From: Vandiemenella viatica
Lineage: Eukaryota > Arthropoda > Insecta > Orthoptera > Morabidae
Direction: 5' to 3'
DNA: 64,000 bases
NCBI GenBank assembly: GCA_031002005.1
Contig: JARYHS010008074.1
Span: forward strand, 181,808,494-181,872,493
Shown: piece after piece, positions 43,201-52,386 of the stretch
How positions within the stretch are numbered: position 1 is the stretch's first letter
Layout of the letters: every line of letters begins with the position of its first letter
The notes under the pieces: model-generated
The model's database searches: none
What the model was told of the DNA's origin: nothing
The model's input: only the letters and a program-made list of their open reading frames with translations
Program-made: the position numbers and the translations under genes

Positions 43201-43619
43201 AGGCTGGTACCAGAAATAAAATGTTTCCGCATAATTTATAGTTAATATAAAGTGTATCAACAAAAAGTAAAGAGTGATACTTTACTATAATGTATGGTTG
43301 GCATCATGCGGTGTTCTTTTAAGTAACTTCAAGCAAGTGTGCTCCAATCATAAATGCGATGATGAGTCACTGTCTGAACAAGCCTATACTTTTTTCAACA
43401 AAATAACTTATCACGCTAGAAGAACTCTACTTCAACTTCTGTTTAAAAGGGCAGAGGCTTTATTATTACCTTTAAAAATAAAAGAGCCGTTTCACAATTG
43501 TTGCTATTACAGGAATGTACAAGTAACTTTATGACACAGAATTTGATTCATTATCTTCCTTTACTTCACATTATTAATAATGAATTAACATGTGGTTAAA
43601 GGTAGGGACCGTGCACAAA

Positions 43620-44300
43620 CTACACGGCCTGGTCCGGGGGGGGGGGGGGTGCTGGAAGGCTACGTTGAGCTATGTAGGGAGAGGGGGGGGGATTCCAAGC
43701 CAGGCCACGTAGCTATCCTTTCATAAAATTTGTCACAGTTAAAATGAGGAATGGAATTCACAACAGCATGTGAATATTTATTGGTTTAATTCTAGATGGC
43801 GATACCGCTATAGCACCTTTCTGCCACACGCAGCTATCAAAGAATTATCCGTACCACTTTTATGACATTTTTCTTCTGGTCCAGGCTGTATTTCAACCTA
43901 ACCTCAACTGCTAGGAATAATTTTAAAAAAAGCTAGATCCCTGTACTGGTAGTAGGCCTAAAGTAGTTGTAGCAGTATCATGATCTAGAATTAAACCTAT
44001 TTATTTCCCTCAGCTAATTATCTCCTTATGTAATTTATAATAGTCTGACAAGAGAAAACAGTGCAAAATGTCTTCTGGAATCAAAAGGGGGAAAAAAACC
44101 TACTTGCTAGGTGAGGGGGGGGGGGGAAGGGGGGTGGAGGCAAAAGCCAAGTTGGTCTACATGGGGAGGGATAGTGGTTCACAGGAGGCCAAATTGGAGC
44201 TATGTGGTTTATGCACGCTCTCTTATGTATGTATCTCAATTGATGCTATCTATAAACATTAGAAATTAAGGAAAAAAAGTCTGTTAAAAATTATTTTAAT
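43620..44300. mobile_element. Foldback-family body, inverted orientation (FB3b)
   Basis: Its reverse complement matches the FB2 body: CATTTTGCACTGTTTTCTCT, TAAATTACATAAGGAGATA, GGTTAGGTTGAAATACAGCC and TGGACCAGAAG. G tracts lie at about 43637-43650 and 44117-44130. Together with FB3a it may form one foldback element or two insertions. Confidence 0.6.
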
Positions 44301-44351
44301 AGAATTTTATTTGCCAAAACATCTACAGCCACAAAAAAAGACTAAGGGTAT

Positions 44352-44385
44352 TATTATTTTATTTAATTTCAATGGAGCACACGCT
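44352..44385 (-). mobile_element. LINE family tail fragment
   Basis: Reverse complement of the family 3' end (reads GGAGCGTGTGCTCCATTGAA). About 35 bp only. Confidence 0.5.
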
Positions 44386-44689
44386 CCATAATATCCAAGT
44401 GTAATTAGGAAACAGTGATACAAGATTGATTGAAACAGAAAGTTATATATGTAATTTGAAAGTGTCACCATATGGCAAGATAATACTTGACAGCAGTAGG
44501 AGCACTGGATTCTTAGGTTTTCTGATTCATGTTTGAAGTATTTCTTTAATTCCTTAGTTATTGATCAAAAAATCTTAAAATATATATTAGCATATAAATT
44601 TAGTCAGGATCACTTTGAAATATTTTTACAATGTATCAGATCTTTGGGGGGTGGAGGGGGGGGGAGGAATTCAAACAATCCCACTGCCC

Positions 44690-45400
44690 ATACAATTTAA
44701 AGCAGCTTATAAAAAAAAAAACCTACTCTTGAAATGTGAAGTGAAATATGCAAACACTGGTAATTGTATACTCCTGGAAAAATTGTTAATCATGCTCCAG
44801 AACATATTATAAATTTTACATCAAGACATCATCGAATTATTGAAGAGGAAAAAGAATTACAGTTTCCTCCCAAGTCCGACCACGAATGTATGTTTGATGC
44901 AGGTGCACTAACTGTTTTAATAGATCATATTGTACACTACATTTCAGGATTTTTGGTACACAAACATCTAAAAATATTAAAAAGTGAAGAGTGTGTTAGT
45001 ATATTGTGATCTCCATTTCTATTATTTTGGGGATCTCTCAAAACGTACAAAAGTAGAGATGGTCTTATTCATCGTTCACTTGATATAAGTAACATTTGTG
45101 AAACGTTTTAAAAAGTATTTAGCAGAAATGTGCATTCAAATTTTGGTTTATTTTTTTAAAAAGAAGTTAAACATTTTGCAAACTGAAACACAAGTTGTTC
45201 AATTGATAATCTGTGAAAATTTATTCAGTCACCTTAATTTGCGAACAAAGTCATCCCATTGAGAGCTATGACTAAATATTTATAGACGTGCTGCAAAGTT
45301 TGCTGTGTCTACCGCTCACTTCAACAACGATAATTACAATTCAACTTACTTATGAAATGATATTCCAGGTTCATTCCTGTCTGGCCTATTTGTGCAACCG
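44690..45400 (+). pseudogene. P-element (THAP9-like) transposase C-terminal relic
   Basis: At 44911-45120 the frame reads LTVLIDHIVHYISGFLVHKH, LKILKSEECVSIL, stop, then SRDGLIHRSLDISNICETF. This matches the P-superfamily block YIAGFVVRKL..L.C..C...L, K..GGL..PS.DV..IC. Further fragments to about 45400 (NLFSHLNLRTKSSH) fit the C-terminus. Many stops. It lies within piggyBac next to foldback sequences. Known Galileo elements combine foldback ends with P-like transposases, so the two could be related here. Confidence 0.5.
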
Positions 45401-45609
45401 TACGCAACACAAGCTGGCATTTTTAAACACTTATACACAATACTAAATGAAATAATCACTGCCTCTACCACAATGTGAACACCTTAATTGTTGGGAAGCG
45501 CCATATGGTCGCTGCCGGTGCTGCCACCATGCGGGAGAGTTTAGTGCTTGCTTCACCGATTTAAGCTCACTTCTTCTCCATATAATTCCTTCCTCCATGT
45601 ACCAGTGAC

Positions 45610-46221
45610 CTTTAGCTACATCGCTGCATTGTAGTTGTGGAACATTTTGTGAATTTGCCAGCAGGAACAGGAAGAGAGAAAGCTGTTTATCATTCGTAAG
45701 TATAGTATTATAACGTGACTATAAAATACAATGGCTTACGATCGTAATTTTCACCTCTCTACATAGTTTTTAATCGATAATAACTTCGTGCTGAAGCCTG
45801 TCGCAAGAAAATGGGAGTTTTTACTTGTATTTTCTGTTTTCATGCTTTTAGTTACACTGAAAATAAACATTTTCTCGAAAACTACTGACATTATGTGATT
45901 GTTCTTGATAAACAATCACTAGAGAATTGTTTTCCGAAAGATAATATTGAAGTAGATACACCAATAACACGCAAATTTCACGCCATTGCAGGAAGTGCGG
46001 AAGTGGGTGTTGTTTACTTATATTTTCTTTCTTTCATTTATATTTTACTTACTTATTCACTTCGTGCTTTCAGTTAAAATTAAAACTCAATTTTATCGAA
46101 ACTATATATTACCTAGCAGATTTAGATAATTATTTACAACAAAGCACTATATCGAAAAATAATACTGAAGTGGAACTAACAATACATATAGTAACAAAAG
46201 GCTTTACAACACTTTCAGGTC
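45610..46221 (+). promoter_or_regulatory. piggyBac 5' leader with probable 5' UTR intron
   Basis: A strong donor (ATTC|GTAAGTATAG, about 45693) and a good acceptor (ACAACACTTTCAG|GTC, about 46219) precede the transposase ATG at 46222, suggesting a spliced 5' UTR intron of roughly 0.53 kb. The AT-rich frame between (45895-46077) is probably intronic and not coding. Confidence 0.5.
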
Positions 46222-48120
46222 ATGAAGGGACTTACAGAAAAGGAAATTGAAGAGTTACTAAATTCATTTACTGATGATCAAGTGTATGATTCGGAAGAGG
46301 GAGGAGATGAAGATGCCGAAGATTTACTGCCACTAAATGTGCATGGATCGCCACGCAAGACTCGTGCCTCTGGATCTACGTCTACAATAGCAGGATGCTC
46401 ACAACAAAATAATGAAATATCATCTCGAATAGCAAACGACATGGAAGTGTGTAACGAGGGAGATGACGATCTTTCATCTGATGATTCACCTGTGGTACCC
46501 AGTAAAATGTTAGAAAACGAGATTTTGCCCCAGACCATTATTCAAGATACAAACATTTCGTGCTCCGAGTCAGAATCTGACTCTGATGAAAATTCTACTG
46601 AACAGTTTCGTTGGTCTAACCAAGGGAAGATGCCCATGAAATTTAGCACTTGGCAATTTCAAGAACCCTATGGTCCAAAATTCGACACAGATAGTAAGTC
46701 TCCATCTGGCATATTCTTCTCTTTTTTTACATCAGATGTTTGGCAACTCATAGTGGAACAGTCCAATCTTTATGCCACTCAAACAATGAGTACAGATCTC
46801 TGTTCTACATATGAAGAAATCAAAGCTCTATTTGGAATTCTCATAATAATGGGATTCCATACGTTGCCAAGTATGAGGCTATATTGGTCGAATGACCCCA
46901 ATTTTTATGTGAAAAGAATTGCTAGTGTCATGAGTGTGAAGCGTTTCCTAAAGTTGATTCGATGCCTTCATGTAAATGATAATGCCAAAGCTCCAGCTCG
47001 TAATACCCCAGAATTTGATAAGTTATTCAAAATAAGGCCCCTGATAAGTTTTTTACAGGAATCATTTCCATCTTTCTTCTGTCCATCAAGACACATTTCA
47101 ATTGATGAAAGCATGATCAGGTACAAGGGCAGAAGTACATTGAAACAGTACATGCCCATGAAACCAATAAAAAGGGGATTCAAAGTTTGGGTTGCTGCAT
47201 GTGCAGTTTCAGGTTACATGATAGGATTCTCTATATACACAGGTAAATCAGATTCTGGGGAAGTTACTGTTGGTTTAGGTGAAAGAGTGGTTCTTGAGCT
47301 AGCAGAACCATTTTGTAATTTAGGCTATTGTTTCTATTTTGACAATTTTTTTACCTCCTTTCCACTTCTGAAATGTCTATTAGACAAAAATCTTTTTGCA
47401 TGTGGTACAATTAGGTCCAACAGGAAATATTTTCCGAAATCTGAACTGAAGGTTGATAGGGTACTGAAACAATCTGAAAGTGATTTCATGCAGTCAAGTG
47501 ACATAACAGTGTGCAAATGGATGGACAGGGGAAAGAAAGCAGTATGTGTTGCAAGTTCCATGCACAATCCCTCTCATATGACAACTGTACAACGCACCAA
47601 TCATAAGGGTGCCAAGGAAACAGTTCAATGTCCTAATGCAGTGGCATCCTACAATAAGTACATGGGTGGTGTAGACAAGTTTGACCAGTACATGGCTGCA
47701 TACAATATAGGGTGGAAATCTCGCAGGTGGTGGATGCGAATATTTTATTACATGGTTGATGCTGCTATTGTCAACAGTTACATTATTTATCAAGAGAACT
47801 GTAAAATGCAGGGAAAGAAAATGTGGATGACACACCTAGAATTTCGTTCGCAATTGGCAAATGAACTAATTGCAGATTTTACCTCCCGAAAAAAATGTGG
47901 ACATTCTCCTGGAAATTCATCCACTCACAAAAGAAGGAAGGCTGTTGTCAATGCAGTTCGTTTTACTAATGTTGGTACCCACCTACCTGAAGTTGGAAGC
48001 AGACGACGATGTGCTCATTGCAGCACAAAGAAAGTTCAAAAACGTAGTACACTGTGCTGTAAAACGTGTAAAGTAGCACTATGTAAAGGGTGTTTTATGC
48101 CTTTCCACAAGTCACTGTAA
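46222..48120 (+). CDS. piggyBac transposase, intact (632 aa)
   Basis: A full-length uninterrupted frame of the piggyBac/PGBD family (DDE_Tnp_1_7). It has an acidic N-terminus (residues 1-125: DSEEGGDEDAEDLL, then SESESDSDENS). The catalytic core starts near residue 140; the first aspartate lies in ISIDESMIRYKGRS (about residue 294), the second in FYFDNFFTSFPLL (about 374), the third in YNKYMGGVDKFDQY (about 481). A C-terminal cysteine-rich domain follows (CAHC, CCKTCK, CKGCF..FH). Expected to cut and paste at TTAA without a footprint. All catalytic residues are present, so it may be functional. An AATAAA lies at about 48341. Start ATG chosen because it follows the acceptor and precedes the acidic domain. 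Confidence 0.92.
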   Translation: MKGLTEKEIEELLNSFTDDQVYDSEEGGDEDAEDLLPLNVHGSPRKTRASGSTSTIAGCSQQNNEISSRIANDMEVCNEGDDDLSSDDSPVVPSKMLENEILPQTIIQDTNISCSESESDSDENSTEQFRWSNQGKMPMKFSTWQFQEPYGPKFDTDSKSPSGIFFSFFTSDVWQLIVEQSNLYATQTMSTDLCSTYEEIKALFGILIIMGFHTLPSMRLYWSNDPNFYVKRIASVMSVKRFLKLIRCLHVNDNAKAPARNTPEFDKLFKIRPLISFLQESFPSFFCPSRHISIDESMIRYKGRSTLKQYMPMKPIKRGFKVWVAACAVSGYMIGFSIYTGKSDSGEVTVGLGERVVLELAEPFCNLGYCFYFDNFFTSFPLLKCLLDKNLFACGTIRSNRKYFPKSELKVDRVLKQSESDFMQSSDITVCKWMDRGKKAVCVASSMHNPSHMTTVQRTNHKGAKETVQCPNAVASYNKYMGGVDKFDQYMAAYNIGWKSRRWWMRIFYYMVDAAIVNSYIIYQENCKMQGKKMWMTHLEFRSQLANELIADFTSRKKCGHSPGNSSTHKRRKAVVNAVRFTNVGTHLPEVGSRRRCAHCSTKKVQKRSTLCCKTCKVALCKGCFMPFHKSL

Positions 48121-48251
48121 AAATCGTTGAAATTTCATTGTTTCAATTGCTGAAATCAGGATTTTTGTGTATATTGGCATGTATATTCATATTCATGTTC
48201 ATATAATCATTAAAACAATGTTTATTGAATACTGTGTTGTACTTTAAAAAC

Positions 48252-48327
48252 GTGGTACATATATGTACCACTGCACACTGACGGAACGTTGTTGTCGTTA
48301 TAGGGCAGTGGTACACATATGTACCAC
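48252..48327. repeat. piggyBac right subterminal palindromes
   Basis: A perfect 20-bp palindrome GTGGTACATATATGTACCAC (48252-48271) and a near-perfect GTGGTACACATATGTACCAC (48308-48327), counterparts of the left-end palindromes. Confidence 0.8.
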
Positions 48328-48462
48328 CCTATTACCAACAATAAAAAGATTTAAATTTTTTTTTTAAATATTTTTTTGGATAACAGAGACCATCAAGACC
48401 TCTAAAAACTGTAAAACAAGGGAAAACGTTGTTCTTTTTTTTTTTGCCCTATAAAGGGTTAA

Positions 48463-48545
48463 GTACAGAAGTCGAAGGGGATGCAAAGCAGGGGTGCTAG
48501 ATTTGTCTGTGAAATTACCGCAGAATGCAATGCCTACTTCTGCCA
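48463..48545 (+). mobile_element. LINE family copy E, right part after piggyBac
   Basis: Continues copy E directly after the TTAA duplicate: GTACAGAAGTCGAAGGGGAT, GCTAGATTTGTCTGTGAAAT, then ACCGCAGAATGCAAT as in copy D. It then ends. Confidence 0.75.
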
Positions 48546-48897
48546 GAACTACTCAGAGGAAACTCACTATAAATATGTGTTGTTAGAATATACGTTTTCA
48601 ACGCTAATGCCGCGTTATGAGTAATGCTAATTCTAATAATTACTTCAGAATGAATAGCAACCAGTTTCCTGAAGTACATGGTATGATTCAACAAGATATT
48701 AACTCAAATTGATGTCGCTGAAGAAACGATTTCATTTTTCTTCAGGTAAGTAATGAACATTTTTAATTATTTACGGATTCATGAAATGCTCCACTCAGTT
48801 ATTTCTTTGTTTTATTTTATTTTTCAGTTATTATGGCAATATCCTAATTTTCCTGAAAATGGTCAACATAGTCTGCTAAATCACAAATACCGGATAT
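48546..48897. other. Short unassigned stretch
   Basis: AT-rich; no gene or element recognised. Confidence 0.4.
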
Positions 48898-48909
48898 AAT
48901 AATTATATT

Positions 48910-49085
48910 CAATGTAGTCTTCACGGGTGTGCAGCCGGATGGTGTTTTGGAAACACAACGTTTCGACAACCAGCTGGACAACCGCCGAGCTGGTTATCGA
49001 AACGTTGTGTTTCCAAAACACCATCCGGCTGCACACCCATGAAGACTACATTGCTCCAGTACGCCGGGAAAGTCTCCACGGACAC
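48910..49085 (+). mobile_element. 176-bp snapback SINE-like insertion with 12-bp TSD
   Basis: 63-bp arms 48913-48975 and 48988-49050 pair with only two mismatches around a 12-nt spacer. Flanking direct repeats AATAATTATATT lie at 48898-48909 and 49086-49097. The tail GCCGGGAAAGTCTCCACGGA resembles the tail of the insertion at 20830-20998. The long duration of pairing means any transcript would be a strong hairpin. Confidence 0.85.
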
Positions 49086-49097
49086 AATAATTATATT

Positions 49098-50087
49098 GTT
49101 GTGAATGGTGAAATTGTGTTTGATTTTGGGAATCTGACCAAGCTTGTGACGATGGATGTGGTGACTGTGGAGAATGTGTTGAAGTGGAGATGGATGAAGT
49201 TGAGTTATGAGAAGACAATGTCGTAAGTGGCTGGGTGGTGATGTTCATAATTTCTTCTTCCGCTTGTGACAGCCTGAAAAAGTTGGTTTCTATGCTGATG
49301 ATTGGGAGGAGGGGGGGTGGAGCATGGTTTTATTGAGCTGATACATGGATATGAAAAAATTAGTAGCTTTAGTAGACTTCGTAAATCGTCGTTTCCTTCT
49401 CTTTTATTTATTTATTTTTTCTTTTGACTGTTTGCTGCGCGCAAATGAAGTTGAAGTAGTGGCACGATGTAATGTAAACTCCGTGCCCATACTGGATTCC
49501 TCACAGCTGTCGCCAGTTTATCATCAGCAATAGGGTACTATTCATGATTCACACTTTTATGTGAATTTCTCCCTTCTACTTCCTAGTTTTCAAAAATTTC
49601 ATCTCATGCTGGTATTGTAGATTGAGGTTGAAAATTGTCATCGCTGTCATCATTTATGTTTCCTTCACGCGGTCCAGCTGACGTAAAAACATCAAGAAAT
49701 GACATCTGCATTTGAAATCTCCATGGCTTGATGTTCTCAGGAACAGATATTCTCATGTAACCGTCATGCATCTCGATAGTTTCCTCTTAAATTAAGCCAC
49801 AAAAATTTTGCCTCCTTCCCTGGAACAATTAACAACTTTTAACTGTTGAGAAAGTAATATCCAATAAGGGAATATCACATTAATATCGACCAAAAAAATA
49901 AGTAAGCTGTTTAATTTTGAATGTTATGTCACGCTACAATGTTTTATTGTTCAAGATCAACAATTTAATTTTGTTTTATTTCAGATACTTGGCGTCTGGA
50001 GTCAGCTACTAAAGTATCGCTTATAACTACTTGCTGGGAGAACGAACAGTCTGTTGAATTTTTTTTTCCATCTGCTTAACGTCTCTC
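49098..50087. other. Stretch left of Harbinger 1; possible MADF-gene remnant
   Basis: On the minus strand 49248-49098 encodes a Ser/Thr/Gln-rich frame (SSHNSTSSISTSTHSPQSPH), preceded by a possible acceptor (CTTTTTCAG) near 49277. It is reminiscent of the linker of Harbinger MADF proteins, and is cut by the snapback insertion. The rest is unassigned. Confidence 0.25.
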
Positions 50088-50350
50088 TAAGGCGCCCCAC
50101 ACACTTACAGACGAACTGCAGGCCGATGCCTGTGACGAAGAACTGTAGGCTGAAATCTCAAAGCACCACACACATAAACGACAACTGCCTGTGCTGCCCA
50201 CTCACTAGAGTTCGTGAACTTCAGGCCAGTGGAGTGAAGATTTTTAACTTCAGTCCAGCGGACTGTCGTTCGAAATCTATGAACTTGCGCGGTTGCAGTT
50301 TAGTTGTTCGTTTCAAATTCACTGTTTCATTAACATAATTCACTTTCATA

Positions 50351-52386
50351 ATGGGTCGCATTTTATTATGAAGAAAACGTTGTGCGATTGCGATCTTGAA
50401 TAATATGTTATTACTTTCAACACCGGGACGAAAAAAGAGGTTTTGGATGAAACGGTGGTTACAAGAAAGGAGTAATCGTTCCCACATGACATTGTTGCGT
50501 GAACTACGACAATCACATACAGATGACTTAATTAATTACTTAAGAATGAGTGACTAAACTTTGAATGAACTGTTAAGTTTAGTTAGTCCATTCATCACAA
50601 AGGCAGACACCCGAAGCGCCAAGCAATTACTGCAGATTTTTGGCTACGGGTCAGAGTTTTGAAGATTTGAAGTTTCCTTCGAGAATTTCACCACAAGCAC
50701 TTGGCATGATAATACCAGAAACTGCCAAATTTATTTACCAGACTCTTAAGGATTTGTACATACAGGTAAGAATAATTTTTATTTTTTTTATTGTTCAGTA
50801 ACTTTTTACATTATAATAAACGACGGAAACGATAGAAATATATAGAAAATGTAACTTATAATCAAAATATAGACACAATAGTTCAATTCATGTACAGTTA
50901 GTTATTGCATTTTTTTAAACGTCAAAAACTGTGACAGATCTGAAGCGTCAGGATCTTTAGGATCATTTTCACAAAAATGTATGGATTGCAAATTTGAATG
51001 CTTTTCAACATTGGTAGTCATGACTATTTGGGATGTAGAGACCATCGGAGAACGTGGTAGTTTGGAAGGCGGCCGGACGAATGAGAGACCAGTGATATCT
51101 GTTTCTTCTTGAAGTCTTCCTTTAATCCCATGGATTAAAATTTTATTGATTAATAACTCCGCTTACATTCTTTGTTCATCATCAATGCGTCGTAATTTAC
51201 ATGAAACATTTAATCCAATGCCGTCAAACTCATCATCTTCCTTTAGTGCTTTAAGGGCTTCCCTAATAGCAACTTCCTGTCCTACCCATAATATTTTTTC
51301 TTTGGAACATCTGAAGAGATTGGTGACCCTTCTTCTAATGGTCCAGCTGAAAACATTGACTCTGCTGGTGATGGTGTGAATGATTGGGATGGGGTGTCTT
51401 CCTCAACATCCTAGATAGAATTTTTTAAATAATTATTTCAATCATTATTCATGTTATGTATGAATGTAATTATGTAGGTACTTTATGATTAAGTAATAAC
51501 CAGTTGTGTAGTGTAAGATTTAAGGTAGAGTGTACATAGAAATATTCAAAACATATTGTATGTATATTCACAGTACTACTAAATGAACTACTAACTAATT
51601 GATGATTTTGTTTTCAGCTACCAGATTCCGTTGAAGAGTGGCAAACAGTAGCAAAGATTTCCAAAACAGATGGAATTTTCCTAATTGCGGTGGCGCAATT
51701 GACGGAAAACATGTCAGAATTAAGAAACCGCCGAACAGTGGTTCATACTTTTATAACTACAAAGGATATTTTAGCATTGTTTTGATGGTCATTGTTAATG
51801 CGGACTACGAGTTTGTTTACGTCAATGTTGGGTGTAATGGCCGAGTATTATCTGATGGGGCGTTATAGAGTGCACATTTTTCTACAAAAAACTGATCAAT
51901 AAGCAGCTTAATTTGCCAACTATTGATATGAATACGAAAAACCTAAATTTTGTATTTGTAGCTGACGATGCTTTCGCATTACATGAAAATATATTGAAAC
52001 CACATCCTCAAAAAAATTTGAGTCTTGAGGAGTGCATATTCAACTACCGCTTAAGCAGAGCTCGTAGAGTTGTTGAGAATGCTTTTGGGATCCTTTCGAG
52101 TTGTTTCAGAGTATTCCACACTGAAATAAATATGAAACCAGAAAAAATAGATTACATTGTTTTAGCTGCATGCATTCCCCATAATTTTTTGGACGTTGAA
52201 GATTTACAGACTGGTCAAGTAGTTCACGGTGACAGAGGAGATGATCGTTTGTCAGATTTTCAATGTGGATCTGTTAGGGAAAAAAAATGTGTTGATGCAA
52301 AACGTAATCGTGAGCAGTATAAAAATTACTTTGATAATGATGGTGCTGTTTCGTGGCAACATAATTTCGTTGACAGATCTAATTAG
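50351..52386 (+). pseudogene. Harbinger transposase, two exons, broken
   Basis: Exon 1 is 50351-50765 (donor CAG|GTAAGA) and exon 2 is 51618-52386 (acceptor TGTTTTCAG), phase 0. Exon 1: RKKRFWMKRWLQERSNR, INYLRMSD, stop, TLNELLSLVSPFITKADT, then after a deletion RFLATGQSFEDLKFPSRISP and AKFIYQTLKDLYIQ. Exon 2: LPDSVEEWQ, FQNRWNFPNCGGAIDGKHVR (first D), NYKGYFSIVLMVIVNADYEF, FVFVADDAFAL (second D) and FNYRLSRARRVVENAFGIL (E). HARBI1-like DDE_Tnp_4. Stops at 50371 and about 50562 and 51866, plus frameshifts, make it inactive; catalytic residues remain. Confidence 0.85.

Larger units (their letters stand above)
42224..48458 (+). mobile_element. piggyBac element in LINE copy E (TTAA target)
   Basis: TTAA lies on both sides (42220-42223, 48459-48462). 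The ends are CCCTTTATAG at left and CTATAAAGGG at right (10-bp inverted repeat). Subterminal GGTACA..TGTACC palindromes lie at both ends. Removing the element rebuilds the LINE sequence as in copy D. The element is 6.2 kb, longer than usual, because of foldback and P-element-like sequence between 42600 and 45450. The transposase is intact. A segment at 42428-42565 is a diverged inverted copy of 45480-45605. Confidence 0.9.

Noticed and set aside
45895..46077. 60-codon frame before the piggyBac transposase
   Set aside because: It lies between a strong donor and acceptor, so it is most likely intronic.
50054..50338. 94-codon frame at the Harbinger 1 left end
   Set aside because: It falls in the terminal repeat region; coding there is coincidental.
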